A stretch of 64,000 bases of DNA from Galbitalea soli (GCF_010686725.1 NZ_JAAGWZ010000003.1:294352-358351); one strand, 5' to 3'. Positions 24,739 to 35,276 are shown, counted from the first letter of the stretch. The notes: generated by a model not told the origin, from the letters alone. Numbers and translations are program-made.

Positions 24739-25983
24739 ATGACAACGAAGTTCAGGCGGGGGGCCGCGATCGCGGTCGCCGCAGCCCTCGTGGGTGTCGG
24801 TCTCGTCGGCTGCGCGAGCAGTGGCGGCGGTACGTCGGCATCGTCGAAGAGCTACACCTTCTGGGACCCGTATCCCCAGTTCGATCAATCCGCCGCGTGG
24901 ACGAAGCTCGTGGAGAGCTGCGGCACCAAGGCGGGCGTCACGGTGAAGCGCACGGGGTACGACACCACCGCGCTCACCAACAAGGCGCTGCTCGCCGGAC
25001 AGCAGGGCAACTCGCCCGACATGCTGCTCGTCGACAATCCGGTCGTGTCGACGCTCGCCGACGCGGGCATCCTCACCAGCACCGCCGAGAACAAGCTCGA
25101 CACGAGCGCGATCGACAAGAACATCATCGCGGCCGGCGAGATCGGCGGAAAGACCTACGGGGTGCCCATCGGGGCGAACACCCTGGCGCTCTACTACAAC
25201 AAGACAGTGCTGAAGGCTGCCGGTGTGGACGCGGCGAGCATCACCGACTGGGCGACGTTGACGGATGCGCTGGCCAAGGTGAAGGCGGCGGGCAAGAAAG
25301 GCATCACCTTCTCGGGCATTAACACCGAGGAAGGCAGCTTCCAGTTCCTGCCGTGGTTCTGGGGATCCGGCGCCAACCTCACACAACTGGACTCGCCGCA
25401 GGCCGTCGCCGCGCTCACGCTGTGGACCGACTGGCTGAAGAAGGGGTACGCGCCGAACTCGGTCATCCAGAACACCCAGACGACGAGCTGGCAGGAGTTC
25501 GCCACCGGTGACTACGCCTTCGGCGAGAACGGCACCTGGCAGCTCGGCAACGTGAAGCAGGCCGGGATCGACTACGGCATCCTCACCATCCCCGCCGAGA
25601 GCGGCGGCCCGGCGGCCGCACCGACGGGCGGCGAGTTCCTCACCATCCCGGTGCAGAAGGATGCCGCACGCTACGCCACGACGAAGAAGATCGTGAACTG
25701 CCTCACGAGCACGGCCAACTTCGTCACGACCGACAACACCCTGTCGTACATCGCCCCGACGGCGGACGCGCAGGCGGCCCAGGTCGCCGGCAACGCGGCT
25801 CTGAAGCCATGGGTGGATGCGGTCAAGGCGGCGAAGGGACGCACGAGCGACAACCTCGGCACGAAGTACCCGAAGATCTCGGAGCAGCTGTGGACCGCCG
25901 TGCAGACCGCACTGAGCGGATCGCAGACCCCCGAGGCCGCGCTGAAGGCCGCGCAGACCGCGGCGGCCGCCGCCATCAAGTAG
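24739..25983 (+). CDS. Sugar ABC transporter substrate-binding lipoprotein
   Basis: A 414-residue family-1 solute-binding protein with signal peptide and lipobox (VGVGLVGC). It starts at the ATG at 24739, with AGAGAGG about 10 bases upstream. It binds an oligosaccharide delivered to the next two permeases. The operon partner GH127 points to beta-arabinofuranosyl oligosaccharides such as those of extensin-type glycoproteins. Aromatic residues (FWDPYPQFD, LPWFWGSG) fit stacking against sugars. Confidence 0.9.
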   Translation: MTTKFRRGAAIAVAAALVGVGLVGCASSGGGTSASSKSYTFWDPYPQFDQSAAWTKLVESCGTKAGVTVKRTGYDTTALTNKALLAGQQGNSPDMLLVDNPVVSTLADAGILTSTAENKLDTSAIDKNIIAAGEIGGKTYGVPIGANTLALYYNKTVLKAAGVDAASITDWATLTDALAKVKAAGKKGITFSGINTEEGSFQFLPWFWGSGANLTQLDSPQAVAALTLWTDWLKKGYAPNSVIQNTQTTSWQEFATGDYAFGENGTWQLGNVKQAGIDYGILTIPAESGGPAAAPTGGEFLTIPVQKDAARYATTKKIVNCLTSTANFVTTDNTLSYIAPTADAQAAQVAGNAALKPWVDAVKAAKGRTSDNLGTKYPKISEQLWTAVQTALSGSQTPEAALKAAQTAAAAAIK

Positions 25984-26017
25984 CACCCCCGCTCCACCGA
26001 AACAGATAACAGGAATC

Positions 26018-26995
26018 ATGACCACCTCAGCCGTCCCTGCGAAGCGGGCTGTGGGGGAGAAGGGTGGGGCGACCTCGGTCGCCCCACCCGGCCGCCCCGC
26101 CGCGCGTCGTCGCGTCCGCTCGGGCCAGTGGGCGGCGTGGGCATTCCTCGCCCCGGTCGTCGCCTACCTGCTCGTCTTCTACGCGTTCCCGCTCTACCGC
26201 AACGTCGAGTTGAGCCTCAAGGACTACACGGTGCGGTCGTTCGTCGACGGAACGGCGCCGTTTGTCTGGTTCGACAACTATGCGAAGGTCATCCAGAATG
26301 CGACCTTCTGGCCCGCCCTCACGCACACCGCGATCTTCACCTTCGTCTCCATCGCCTTCCAGTTCAGCATCGGGCTCGCCCTCGCGGTCTTCTTCTTCCA
26401 GCACTTCCGGCTCGCCTCCACGCTGCGCGCGCTCTTCCTCGTGCCGTGGCTGCTGCCGCTCATCGTCTCGGCCTCCACCTGGTCGTGGATGTTCAACAGC
26501 GACTCCGGCATCGTCAACTCCGCGCTCGAGGCCCTCGGACTCCCGCAGATCAACTGGCTGACCTCACCCGACTGGTCGCTCATCGCGGTGCTCATCGCCA
26601 ACATCTGGATCGGGATCCCCTTCAACCTCGTGATCCTCTACAGCGGGTTGCAGAACATCTCCGGCGACCTCTACGAGGCGGCCTCACTCGACGGGGCGAA
26701 CGGCTGGCAGAAGTTCTGGCGCATCACCTTCCCGCTGCTGCGGCCCGTGTCGGCCATCACGATCCTGCTGGGGCTCGTCTACACGCTCAAGGTCTTCGAC
26801 ATCATCTGGATCATGACCAAGGGCGGCCCGGCCGACTCCTCCACGACCCTGTCGACCTGGTCGTACCGCCTCGGCTTCGGCTCCGTCCTCCCCGACTTCA
26901 GCCCCGCCGCCGCCGTGGGCAACATCCTCATCCTCATCGCGCTCGTCTTCGGCCTCGTCTACCTGCGCACCCAGCGAAAGCTGGACCCCTCGTGA
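26018..26995 (+). CDS. Sugar ABC transporter permease (MalF/UgpA type)
   Basis: A 325-residue inner-membrane protein with about six helices after a 45-residue polar tail. The EAA loop is LYEAASLDGANGWQKFWRITFPLL (around 225-248). It forms a heterodimer with the next permease, which it overlaps by four bases (GTGA). The ATPase is missing from the operon. Confidence 0.92.
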   Translation: MTTSAVPAKRAVGEKGGATSVAPPGRPAARRRVRSGQWAAWAFLAPVVAYLLVFYAFPLYRNVELSLKDYTVRSFVDGTAPFVWFDNYAKVIQNATFWPALTHTAIFTFVSIAFQFSIGLALAVFFFQHFRLASTLRALFLVPWLLPLIVSASTWSWMFNSDSGIVNSALEALGLPQINWLTSPDWSLIAVLIANIWIGIPFNLVILYSGLQNISGDLYEAASLDGANGWQKFWRITFPLLRPVSAITILLGLVYTLKVFDIIWIMTKGGPADSSTTLSTWSYRLGFGSVLPDFSPAAAVGNILILIALVFGLVYLRTQRKLDPS

Positions 26996-27810
26996 CCCGC
27001 CGCCGCGCCTGGTGGAAGACCCTCCTCGGGGTCGTGCTCACCGCGATCATGCTGTTCCCGGTGTACTGGATGATCAACGTCTCCCTGACCCCCACCACCG
27101 AGATGCGCAAGTCGCCTCCCGACTGGTTCCCGGTGCACGGCACGATCGAGGGCTACCTCGCCGTGGCGCGCGATCAACTGCCCTACCTGGGCGTCAGCCT
27201 GCTCGTCGGCCTGGGCACGGTCGTGCTCACCCTCGTGCTGTCGGCGCCCGCCGCGTACTCGCTCGCGAAGCTGCGACCGCGAGGGGGGCGCCCGCTGAGC
27301 TTCATCCTGCTGATCGCGCAGATGATCCCCGCCATCATCATGGCGATGGGGTTCTACGCGATCTACCTGGGGATCGGGATGCTGAACTCCATTCCCGGCC
27401 TCATCGTCGCCGATTCGACGATCGCGGTGCCGTTCGGCGTGCTCATCTTCACGGCGTTCATGAACGGCATCCCGGACGAGCTGACCGCAGCGGCCACGAT
27501 CGACGGCGCGGGGGCGTGGCGCACCTTCCGGTCGATCATCCTGCCGATCAGCCGCAACTCGATCGTCACCGTCTCGTTGTTCGCGTTCCTCTGGGCGTGG
27601 TCGGACTTCATCTTCGCCTCCACGCTCGACGGGGGCGGCGACCTCCAGCCGATCACCCTCGGCATCTACAAGTACATCGGCAACAACAACCAGGAGTGGA
27701 ACTCGATCATGGCGACGGCGGTGGTGGCGAGCATCCCGGCCGCCGTGCTGCTGGTGGTTGCCCAACGCTATGTGGCCGCCGGCATCACCGCGGGCGCCGT
27801 CAAAGACTGA
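26992..27810 (+). CDS. Sugar ABC transporter permease (MalG type)
   Basis: A 272-residue permease with about six helices. The EAA loop is LTAAATIDGAGAWRTFRSIILPI, with Ala replacing the usual Glu. The GTG start at 26992 overlaps the upstream stop; the in-frame starts further upstream lie inside the previous gene. It completes the importer. Confidence 0.92.
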   Translation: MTRRRAWWKTLLGVVLTAIMLFPVYWMINVSLTPTTEMRKSPPDWFPVHGTIEGYLAVARDQLPYLGVSLLVGLGTVVLTLVLSAPAAYSLAKLRPRGGRPLSFILLIAQMIPAIIMAMGFYAIYLGIGMLNSIPGLIVADSTIAVPFGVLIFTAFMNGIPDELTAAATIDGAGAWRTFRSIILPISRNSIVTVSLFAFLWAWSDFIFASTLDGGGDLQPITLGIYKYIGNNNQEWNSIMATAVVASIPAAVLLVVAQRYVAAGITAGAVKD

Positions 27811-27862
27811 TCCCGGCCCTCCGCGACCGAGCCACCGACCGATACCACCCAGAAAGTTCATC

Positions 27863-29851
27863 GTGCAGAAGCAGACCACCGAGATCCCCACCCCCCTCGC
27901 GCCGATCGGCGAGCCCGCGGAGAGCGCCCCGGGCGCGGGGCGGTCCGCCCGGGGCGCGGGCCGTCTCGGCGGGCCCGTGCTCCCGAGTCGCAGCGTGCTG
28001 CGCCCCCTCGGCACCGCGGAGATCGCGATCACGGGCGGCTTCTGGGCCGAGAAGCAGGAGCTCAACGCGCGGGTGATCCTCGCCCACTGCGAGAAGTGGA
28101 TGGAGCGCGTCGGCTGGACCGCCAACTTCGATCGCGCTGCCGATGGCACGGTGGCCGAGTCGCACGCGGGCATCGAGTTCGTCGACTCCGAGGTCTACAA
28201 GCTGCTGGAGGGCATGGCCTGGGAGCTGGGGCGGATGCCCGACCCCGCGCTGGAGCGCCGCTACCACGCCCTCGTCGCGCGGGTCGCGGCCGCGCAGGAA
28301 CCGGACGGCTACCTGCACACGAGCTTCGGACGCCCCGGACAGCCCGCCCGCTTCTCCAATCTGGAGTGGGGCCACGAGCTGTACTGCTTCGGCCATCTCA
28401 TCCAGGCCGCGGTCGCGCGGCTCCGCACCGGGCACGACGACGCGCTGCCGGCGGTCGCGCGCCGGCTCGCCGACCACGTCTGGGACGTGTTCGGGCCGGG
28501 CGGGCGGGTGGCCGTCTGCGGTCATCCGGAGATCGAGCCCGCGCTCGCCGAGTTGGCCCGCGCGACCGGCGAGCCCCGCTACCTCGAACTCGCGCGGCTC
28601 TTCGTCGAGCGGCGGGGCACGGGCACCCTCGGGCCGATCGCCTACGGCGCCGAGTACTTTCAGGACGACACTCCCGTGCGCGACGCGACGGTGCTGCGGG
28701 GCCACGCCGTTCGGGCGCTCTACCTGAGCGCCGGGGCCGTCGACGTCGCGGTCGAGACGGACGATGCCGAACTGCGTGCGGCGGTGGAGGCGCAGTGGGA
28801 GGCGACCGTCGCCCGCCGCACCTACGTGACCGGCGGCATGGGCTCGCACCACCTCGACGAGGCGTTCGGCACCGACTTCGAGCTGCCGCCGGACCGCGCG
28901 TACGCCGAGACCTGCGCGGGCATCGCCTCCAACATGCTGAGCTGGCGGCTGCTGCTGCAGAGCGGCGACCCGCGCTACGCCGAGCTGATCGAGCGCACCC
29001 TGCTCAACACCGTTCTCGTCTCGCCGCGCGAGGACGGCCGCGCCTTCTACTACACGAACACTCTGCAGCAGCGGGAGGAGGGCGTCGAGCCGGACGAGTT
29101 CGAGGTGACCGACCGCGCGCTCTCGAGCCTGCGTGCGCCGTGGTTCTGGGTGTCCTGCTGCCCCACCAACGTGGCACGCACGCTGGCGAGCGTGCAGCTC
29201 TCCTTCGCCACGGCGTCGGAGACGGGCGTGCAGTTGCACCAGTACGGCAGCTACGCGATCGACACCGTCCTCGGCGACGGCCGTCGCGTTCAGCTCGACG
29301 TCCGCTCCGGCTACCCCTTCGACGGCGAGGTGACGGTCGAGGTCGGCGGCGAGACGGCCGTGGAGTTCGCGCTCACCCTCCGAGTGCCGTCCTGGGCGCG
29401 CGGCGCGGCGACGCTGCGAGACCGCGGTGTGCCGGTGGCCGTCGACGGCGACACGGTCACGATCGAGCGCCGCTTCACCCCGGGCGAGACGGTCGTGCTC
29501 TCGCTGCCGATGGAGCCGCGCGTCACCCGGCCGCACCCGCGGATCGATGCCGTGCGCGGTCAGGTCGCGATCGAGCGCGGTCCCCTCGTGCTCTGCGTCG
29601 AGTCGCCCGACCTGCCGCACGGGCTCGACACCGAGCACGTCGAGATCGACCTGAGTGTTCCGCCCCGCGCGAGCGCGAACGGCGCCGTCGTGACCCTCCG
29701 CGGTCGGGCGGATGACCAGCCCGCGTCGCTCCTGCCCTACGGCGACCCCGTCCCCGCGCCGCGCACCGCGCCCTTCGAGGCCGCTCTCGTTCCCTACTTC
29801 TCCTGGGCGAACCGCGGCCCCTCGACCATGCGGGTGTGGATCCCGGCGTGA
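27863..29851 (+). CDS. GH127 beta-L-arabinofuranosidase
   Basis: A 662-residue protein (DUF1680/GH127) with an (alpha/alpha)6 barrel and a C-terminal beta domain. The zinc-thiolate catalytic site known from HypBA1 is complete. ETC supplies Glu349 and Cys351, and SCCPTN supplies Cys432 (nucleophile) and Cys433 (residue numbers approximate). The start is a GTG at 27863, six bases after AGAAAG. No signal peptide, so the enzyme releases L-arabinose from imported disaccharides in the cytoplasm. It is the last gene of the LacI-controlled operon. A 40-residue Pro/Gly/Ala-rich N-terminal stretch is unusual. Confidence 0.88.
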   Translation: MQKQTTEIPTPLAPIGEPAESAPGAGRSARGAGRLGGPVLPSRSVLRPLGTAEIAITGGFWAEKQELNARVILAHCEKWMERVGWTANFDRAADGTVAESHAGIEFVDSEVYKLLEGMAWELGRMPDPALERRYHALVARVAAAQEPDGYLHTSFGRPGQPARFSNLEWGHELYCFGHLIQAAVARLRTGHDDALPAVARRLADHVWDVFGPGGRVAVCGHPEIEPALAELARATGEPRYLELARLFVERRGTGTLGPIAYGAEYFQDDTPVRDATVLRGHAVRALYLSAGAVDVAVETDDAELRAAVEAQWEATVARRTYVTGGMGSHHLDEAFGTDFELPPDRAYAETCAGIASNMLSWRLLLQSGDPRYAELIERTLLNTVLVSPREDGRAFYYTNTLQQREEGVEPDEFEVTDRALSSLRAPWFWVSCCPTNVARTLASVQLSFATASETGVQLHQYGSYAIDTVLGDGRRVQLDVRSGYPFDGEVTVEVGGETAVEFALTLRVPSWARGAATLRDRGVPVAVDGDTVTIERRFTPGETVVLSLPMEPRVTRPHPRIDAVRGQVAIERGPLVLCVESPDLPHGLDTEHVEIDLSVPPRASANGAVVTLRGRADDQPASLLPYGDPVPAPRTAPFEAALVPYFSWANRGPSTMRVWIPA

Positions 29852-29924
29852 GTGCCGACGCGGACCACCACGCGGCCCGGCGCACGGATCAGACCTCCGC
29901 GCGCCACCGGCCCCGCAGCACGGC

Positions 29925-30914
29925 TCACCCCGCGGCGTCCGCCACGAGGTAGCGCGCCGTCGCGAGGTCGGTGACGAGCACGTTGAGCCAGCCGCCGAGC
30001 AGCGCGGCGCGGATCGCCTCGTGTTTGCGGCGCCCGCCGGCGAAGCCGACGCGGCGGGGGATGCCGAGGAGTCCCGCGCTCGAGATGCCGAGCACCCGGT
30101 CGGTGAGGTCGGTGTCGACGAGGCGACCCGTCGCGTCGAAGAAGCGCAGGCAGACGTCGCCGACCGCGCCGGCCGCGCGCAGGGCATCCTGATCGGCCAG
30201 GGAGACCGCGTTGCCGGAGTCGACGAGGAGCGGCGAGGGCTCCAGGCTGCCGATACCCACGAGCACGACGGTGAGGGTGGACCACTCGGCGGCGATCTCG
30301 GCCACGTAGCCGTCGCCGAGAAGCGAGTCGCGCACGAGCCGGTTCGCGACGATGCCCGGCACGGGCAGGTAGGTGGGGCTCGCGCCCGTGACGCGCGCGA
30401 GGCGGTCGGCGAGGTGCGTCGCCTTCACCTGCACGGAGGGGTTGCCCACCCCGCCGATCACCTGCACGATCTTCTCGGCCGTGCGCGTGGTCGACGGCGC
30501 CATCGCGTCGACGGTCGCGAGCAGCGTGGACGACCAGGAGGAGATGCCGACCCGGTCGCTGCCGGTGAGGGTGGTCTCGAGATAGGCGGCGCCCGCGCCG
30601 CCGAGCGCGGCGAGCACCGAGTCGTCCTCATCGGAGGCGCTGTCGGCGACGACGACGTCGGCAAGACCGTAGCGGTCGCGCACCGCATCCTCGAGCTCGG
30701 AGTACACCCCGGCGGGCGGCACGACGACCGTGCGCACCACCCCGATGCGCTCCGCCTCCTTGAGGATGCGCGACACGCGCGACTGCGAGACGTGCAGCCG
30801 CGAGGCGATCTCAGGCTGGCGCAGGCCCTGCTCGTGATACATGCGCGCGATCTTGGTCAGCAGCGACATGCGGTCGGCCGGGAGGCGGCTGCCTCCCGAC
30901 CGGTCCAACGTCAT
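29925..30914 (-). CDS. SorC/DeoR-type sugar-binding transcriptional regulator
   Basis: A 329-residue SorC-family regulator. The N-terminal helix-turn-helix (KIARMYHEQGLRQPEIASRL, then SQSRVSRILKEAERIG) spans about residues 20-60. The C-terminal sugar-phosphate-binding domain includes VIGGVGNPSVQ and VGFAGGRRKHEAIRAAL, diagnostic of SorC. Start ATG at 30914; a GTG six bases earlier is possible. It is the last gene of the putative apiose cluster (23 bases after the isomerase) and most likely controls it, with a phosphorylated pathway intermediate as effector. Confidence 0.88.
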   Translation of the reverse strand: MTLDRSGGSRLPADRMSLLTKIARMYHEQGLRQPEIASRLHVSQSRVSRILKEAERIGVVRTVVVPPAGVYSELEDAVRDRYGLADVVVADSASDEDDSVLAALGGAGAAYLETTLTGSDRVGISSWSSTLLATVDAMAPSTTRTAEKIVQVIGGVGNPSVQVKATHLADRLARVTGASPTYLPVPGIVANRLVRDSLLGDGYVAEIAAEWSTLTVVLVGIGSLEPSPLLVDSGNAVSLADQDALRAAGAVGDVCLRFFDATGRLVDTDLTDRVLGISSAGLLGIPRRVGFAGGRRKHEAIRAALLGGWLNVLVTDLATARYLVADAAG

Positions 30915-30937
30915 GACCACAAGAGTACGGGCTGCGC

Positions 30938-31927
30938 CTACTCCCCGAAGCTCGAGAAGAGCGCCTTCTGGGCGAGGGCGATCGCGGTGAGCGAGTCGTG
31001 CCGGTCCTGCGCCTCCTGCACGGCCGCGAAGTCGAGCTTGTCGAGCCCGCGCCCGGCCGCCTTGAGGAAGTCGATCGCGTGGTTGGCCGCCTGCACGCTG
31101 TCCTCGCGAAAGGGGAACTGGTCGAGCTGCCAGACGCCCTCCCAGTTGTTCTTGCGCAGCGTGTAGAAGAACTCGAAGAGCTCCAGCGGGTGCACGGTGC
31201 CCGCGACGAGGTCGTCGTCCCAGGAGCGGAAGTTGTCGTTCACGTCCATGCCGAAGAGACGGCCGTAGTCGATGGCGAGCTGCGCCGAGTCGGCGGGCGA
31301 CTCGCCGCCGAACAGGGCGTGGCCGAAGTCGAGCAGGATACCCACGTTGGGCAGGCCGATCTTCTCGATGCCGAGCAGCGTGCGCGAGACGGAGTCGAAG
31401 CTCATGTGCACACGGGGCTCGCGCGGCTTGTACTCGATCACGAACTTGAGGTCGGGGTTCTCGCTCGCGAGCTGACCCACGCCGTCGAGCGAGTTCTTCC
31501 ACAGCGCGCCGTGGTCCACCTGGAACGGGTAGTCCCAGCCGTCCTGGCCCGGCCAGAGCTTCACGTAGTCGGCACCGAACTCGCGGACGACACCGGCGGC
31601 CTCGGTGATGAGCTCGTGCGCGCGACGCCGCACCCCCGGATCCGGGTTCGTGAAGGCGCCCTTCATGAACTCGCGGGTGTACATCTCGGGCGTGATGCCG
31701 ATGACGCTCAGCCCGTTGCGGTCGAGGGCGGTCTTGACATCGGCGGTGGAGAAGTCACCGCCGAAGAACGGGTAGTTCAGGTCGACGACCGAGAGGTCAT
31801 CCACCTTGCCCGCGATGTCGATCGCGTCGATGACCGTGCGGGGCTCGCCGTAGCCGTCGGTCGCGTAGCGGTCCACGTAGGTGGCGAAGTGCCAGATGCC
31901 GGCGCCGTATCGCTGCTGAGAGGTCAT
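30938..31927 (-). CDS. TIM-barrel sugar isomerase, putative D-apiose isomerase
   Basis: A 329-residue xylose-isomerase-like TIM barrel. Candidate metal ligands lie at the strand ends: [24 protein letters not shown] and QLDQFPF. It would convert an aldose to the ketose used by the neighbouring kinase. The cluster of isomerase, FGGY kinase and split transketolase matches the described D-apiose pathway (ApsI, AplK, AptA/AptB). The gene lies 20 bases after the kinase gene. An isomerase for another aldose, such as rhamnose or a tetrose, is the alternative; the family alone does not fix the substrate. Confidence 0.65.
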   Translation of the reverse strand: MTSQQRYGAGIWHFATYVDRYATDGYGEPRTVIDAIDIAGKVDDLSVVDLNYPFFGGDFSTADVKTALDRNGLSVIGITPEMYTREFMKGAFTNPDPGVRRRAHELITEAAGVVREFGADYVKLWPGQDGWDYPFQVDHGALWKNSLDGVGQLASENPDLKFVIEYKPREPRVHMSFDSVSRTLLGIEKIGLPNVGILLDFGHALFGGESPADSAQLAIDYGRLFGMDVNDNFRSWDDDLVAGTVHPLELFEFFYTLRKNNWEGVWQLDQFPFREDSVQAANHAIDFLKAAGRGLDKLDFAAVQEAQDRHDSLTAIALAQKALFSSFGE

Positions 31928-31946
31928 GGGGTGTCCTTCGATCGAA

Positions 31947-33434
31947 TCAGGTGGTGGGTTCGGCGGCGCGACCTCGCGCCACCGCGACGGCACGGTGCCA
32001 TCGGGTGAGTCGGGCGGCGACGACGTCGTCCGGCAGGCTGGGGGTGAACACGGTGCTGCGCCGGTCGAAGGCGAGCACGTCGTCGGGGGTCCACAGGCCG
32101 GCCGCGAGGCCCGCGAGGTGGGCGGCCCCGAGCGCCGAGAGGCCGGCGATGTCGGGACGCTCGACGCGGCGTCCGCTGAGGTCGGCGAGCAACTGGGCGA
32201 GGTGGTCGTTGGCCGCTGGTCCGCCGTCGATGAGGACGGACTCGATGCGGGGCCCCGCCGCCTCGGCCGCTCGGAGCACGTCTTCGATCTGCAGCACCAC
32301 GGACTCGAGGGCCGCACGGGCGAGCGCGGAGCGGTCGGTGGCGAGGTCGAAGCCGATGAGCACGGCCTGGGCGCGGTCATCCCACCAGGGCGCACCCAGT
32401 CCGGCGAAGGCGGGCACAAGATCGACGCCGGTGTCGGGCTCGCCGGACGCCTCGCGCGCGAGGTCGGCGAGCTCATCCGGGGTGGTGCCGAGCAGACCGG
32501 CGAGCCACACGAGGGTCGAGCCGCTCGAGAGGATGTTGCCCTCGAAGGCGAGCGCGGGCTCCGGGGCCGCCCAGGCCAGCGTCGTGACGAGTCCCTCCGG
32601 TGCCGTGCGCCCGGCGGGCAGCAGGCCCATGATCGAAGAGCCGGTGCCGAGGGTCACCTTCACCGCGCCCGGCAGACGCACGCCGTGGCCGAACAGGGCG
32701 GCGTGCGAGTCGCCGAGGATGCCCGTGATGCGGGTGCCCTCGGGAAGACTCGCCAGCGCGACCGGGGCGGTCGGCTCGGTGGACGGCGCGATGCGGGGCA
32801 GCGCCGCCCGCGGGATGCGGTGCACAGCGAGCAGCTCCTCGCTCCAGTCGCCCGTCGCGAGGTCGAGGAGCGCGGTGCGGCTGGCGTTGCCGGCCTCGAT
32901 GCGGTGCTCGCTGGTCAGGCGGAAGACGAGCCAGGAGTCGACGGTGCCGAGACAGAGCTCGCCGGCGGACGCCCGCACGCGGTCGGGGTCGACCCGGTCG
33001 AGCAGCCAGGCGAACTTGAGCGCGGAGAACATGGGGTCCACCGGGAGGCCGGTCAGCTGCAACTGGCGCTCGCCGTGGCCGGCCGCGGTGAAGGAGTCGG
33101 CGGCATCGGTGGTGCGGCGGTCCTGCCAGCCGAGCACCGGCCCGAGCGGCTCCCCGGTCGCGCGGTCCCAGAGCAGCGCCGACTCGCGCTGGGTGCTCAG
33201 GGCGAGCGCCGAGACGGTGCCGGCGAGACCGTCGACCGCCTGCGCGATGGCCGCCTCGACGCTCGCGGCGATCTCGCGGGCATCCTGCTCGACCCATCCG
33301 GGCGCGGGGTGCGTCTGGCCGATCGCGACCGAGCCCCAGCCCACGACGTTGCCGCGCGCGTCGACCGCGAGCGCCTTCGTCGAGCTGGTGCCCTGGTCGA
33401 CCGCGACGACGACCGCCGAGCCGGAATCAGACAT
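31947..33434 (-). CDS. FGGY carbohydrate kinase, putative D-apulose kinase
   Basis: A 495-residue FGGY kinase with two actin-like domains. Phosphate loop 1 is DQGTSSTK (about residues 13-20). GDSHA (241-245) supplies the catalytic Asp, TLGTGSS (261-267) is phosphate loop 2, and [10 protein letters not shown] is the adenosine loop. It resembles glycerol kinase in layout, but the operon (isomerase downstream, split transketolase upstream) argues for a ketopentose, by analogy D-apulose to apulose-4-phosphate. It overlaps the transketolase C-half gene by eight bases. Confidence 0.7.
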   Translation of the reverse strand: MSDSGSAVVVAVDQGTSSTKALAVDARGNVVGWGSVAIGQTHPAPGWVEQDAREIAASVEAAIAQAVDGLAGTVSALALSTQRESALLWDRATGEPLGPVLGWQDRRTTDAADSFTAAGHGERQLQLTGLPVDPMFSALKFAWLLDRVDPDRVRASAGELCLGTVDSWLVFRLTSEHRIEAGNASRTALLDLATGDWSEELLAVHRIPRAALPRIAPSTEPTAPVALASLPEGTRITGILGDSHAALFGHGVRLPGAVKVTLGTGSSIMGLLPAGRTAPEGLVTTLAWAAPEPALAFEGNILSSGSTLVWLAGLLGTTPDELADLAREASGEPDTGVDLVPAFAGLGAPWWDDRAQAVLIGFDLATDRSALARAALESVVLQIEDVLRAAEAAGPRIESVLIDGGPAANDHLAQLLADLSGRRVERPDIAGLSALGAAHLAGLAAGLWTPDDVLAFDRRSTVFTPSLPDDVVAARLTRWHRAVAVARGRAAEPTT

Positions 33435-34395
33435 TCGCGAGGGCCTCCCGTGCCGCGACGACGAGGTGGGCGTCGGTGAGACCAAAGTAGTCGAGCAGGA
33501 AGTCGGTGCTGCCGGTCGGCGCGAATTCGTGCAGGCCCAGAATCCGCAGCGGCACCCGAGCGCCCGCCTCGAGCTGCCCCACGATCGACGCGACCGCTGC
33601 CCCGAGTCCGCCGGCGACGTTCGCCTCCTCGGCGGTGACGATCGCGCGGGTCTCGCGCGCGGCCGCGGAGATCGCCGCGACATCGAGCGGAGCGAGGTAG
33701 GCGGCGTTCAGCACGCGGGTCGAGACGCCCTGGCCCTCGAGGGTGGCCGCGGCATCCAGTGCGCGGGAGACGAGCGTGCCGGTCGCGATGATCGTGACGT
33801 CGCTGCCCGCGCGCACCTGCTGAATGCGGCCGCGCTCGAGCACGCTGTCGTCGGCGACGACGTCGGGCGTCTTGTGGCGACCGACCCGGATGAAGGTCGG
33901 CCGCGGGTGCGCGACGGCGTTGCGCACCGCCTGGCGGGTCTGCAGTCGGTCGACCGGCACGACGATGTCGAGTCCGGGCAGCGCGCGCAGCCAGCTGAGG
34001 TCTTCGACCGAGTGGTGGGTCGGGCCGAGCTCGCCGTAGGCCATGCCCGGGCTCATTCCGCACAGGATGACCGGGTGCTGGCTGTACGCCACGTCGGCCT
34101 TCACCTGCTCGAGCGAGCGCCCCGTGAGGAACGGCGCGGCCGCGCACACGAAGGGGATGAGCCCGGAGGAGGCGAGGCCCGCCCCCACGCCCACCATGTT
34201 CTGCTCGGCGATCCCCACGTTGATGAGCCGGTCGGGGAACTCGTCGCGGAACGCGGTGAGGTTGCTCGACCCGACGGAGTCGTTGCAGACGGCCACGATG
34301 CGGGAGTCCTCGCGGGCGAGCTGCACGAGCTCGTCGGCGAAGGCGGTGCGGTTGTCGTAGACGGCGCGGGGTGCGGCGTCGGCGGTCAGCGTCAT
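33427..34395 (-). CDS. Transketolase C-terminal half, putative apulose-4-phosphate transketolase subunit B
   Basis: A 322-residue protein with the pyrimidine-binding and C-terminal domains of transketolase. INVGIAEQNMVGVGAGLA carries the catalytic Glu (about 64) that activates thiamine diphosphate, and GPTHHSVED is typical. It needs the N-half encoded just upstream, whose stop overlaps its start (ATGA). Starts further upstream in frame lie within that gene and are rejected. In the apiose pathway the pair cleaves apulose-4-phosphate; as a split pentose enzyme it could instead act like ordinary transketolase. Confidence 0.75.
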   Translation of the reverse strand: MTLTADAAPRAVYDNRTAFADELVQLAREDSRIVAVCNDSVGSSNLTAFRDEFPDRLINVGIAEQNMVGVGAGLASSGLIPFVCAAAPFLTGRSLEQVKADVAYSQHPVILCGMSPGMAYGELGPTHHSVEDLSWLRALPGLDIVVPVDRLQTRQAVRNAVAHPRPTFIRVGRHKTPDVVADDSVLERGRIQQVRAGSDVTIIATGTLVSRALDAAATLEGQGVSTRVLNAAYLAPLDVAAISAAARETRAIVTAEEANVAGGLGAAVASIVGQLEAGARVPLRILGLHEFAPTGSTDFLLDYFGLTDAHLVVAAREALANV

Positions 34396-35276
34396 GAGAG
34401 CTCCTGGAGTGCGAGGGCGACCTGCTCGGCGGACGGCACCTTGTGGTGCCACTCGACGCGGTCTTCGATGAAGGACACGCCCTTGCCCTTGGTGGTGTTT
34501 GCGATCACGGCGACCGGCTTGCCGGTGGTCGAGGGGCGGAAGGCGTGGATGAGCGAACCGAAGTCGTGCCCGTCGGCGATGCGCACCTCGCAGCCGAAGG
34601 AGGCGAGGCGGTCATCCAGCGGGTCGAGCGCGTTGGTGTCCTCGGTGCGCGCGCCCTGCTGCAGGCGGTTGCGGTCGACGATGGCGACGAGGTTGTCGAG
34701 GCCGAACTGCGAGGCGGCCATGAGGGCCTCCCAGTTGCTGCCCTCCTGCATCTCGCCGTCGCCCATGATGACGAACACGCGGGCTCCGGTGCCGGTGAGG
34801 CGCACCCCGACCGCCTGGCCGACCGCGACGGGTAGACCGTGGCCCAGCGGGCCGGTGTTGGTCTCCACTCCGGGCACCTTGTTGCGGTTGGGATGACCGT
34901 TCAGCGCCGAGAGCGGATCCATGAAGGTGCCCAGCTCGGCCTCGTCGAAGTAGCCGGCGTGGGCGAGCGTCGCATAGAGGGCGCCCGCGCTGTGCCCCTT
35001 GCTCAGGATGAGCCGGTCGCGGTCGCGGCGGGTGGGGTCGGCCGGATCGATCGTCATGACCGCGCCCACGAGCGTCGTGAGAATGTCGGTGACCGAGAAG
35101 TCGCCGCCGATGTGGCCCTGACCGGCGTGGGAGATCATCCCGATCACCGCCCGGCGGGTGAGGCGGGCCTTCTCGGCGAGCAGGGCGTCCCGCTCGGCGG
35201 GGCTCGCGGCGGCGATTCGTGCGCGTTCGGTGCGCCATTCGGCGACCCGCGCGGTGTCCGTTTCCAGCAATTGCAT
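34392..35276 (-). CDS. Transketolase N-terminal half, putative apulose-4-phosphate transketolase subunit A
   Basis: A 294-residue thiamine-diphosphate-binding subunit. The GDG-x(n)-N motif runs from GDGEMQ (172-177) to DRNRL (201-205). SKGHSAGALYA and TGPLGHGL place the cofactor and sugar phosphate. It is the first gene of the minus-strand cluster; the 75-base intergenic region to the divergent nucleoside-hydrolase gene contains dyad-like GCATGC sequences. Works with the C-half. Confidence 0.75.
   Translation of the reverse strand: MQLLETDTARVAEWRTERARIAAASPAERDALLAEKARLTRRAVIGMISHAGQGHIGGDFSVTDILTTLVGAVMTIDPADPTRRDRDRLILSKGHSAGALYATLAHAGYFDEAELGTFMDPLSALNGHPNRNKVPGVETNTGPLGHGLPVAVGQAVGVRLTGTGARVFVIMGDGEMQEGSNWEALMAASQFGLDNLVAIVDRNRLQQGARTEDTNALDPLDDRLASFGCEVRIADGHDFGSLIHAFRPSTTGKPVAVIANTTKGKGVSFIEDRVEWHHKVPSAEQVALALQELS

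Noticed and set aside
31947..33434. Plain glycerol kinase
   Set aside because: No glycerol facilitator or glycerol-3-phosphate dehydrogenase nearby. The isomerase and split transketolase require a ketose kinase.
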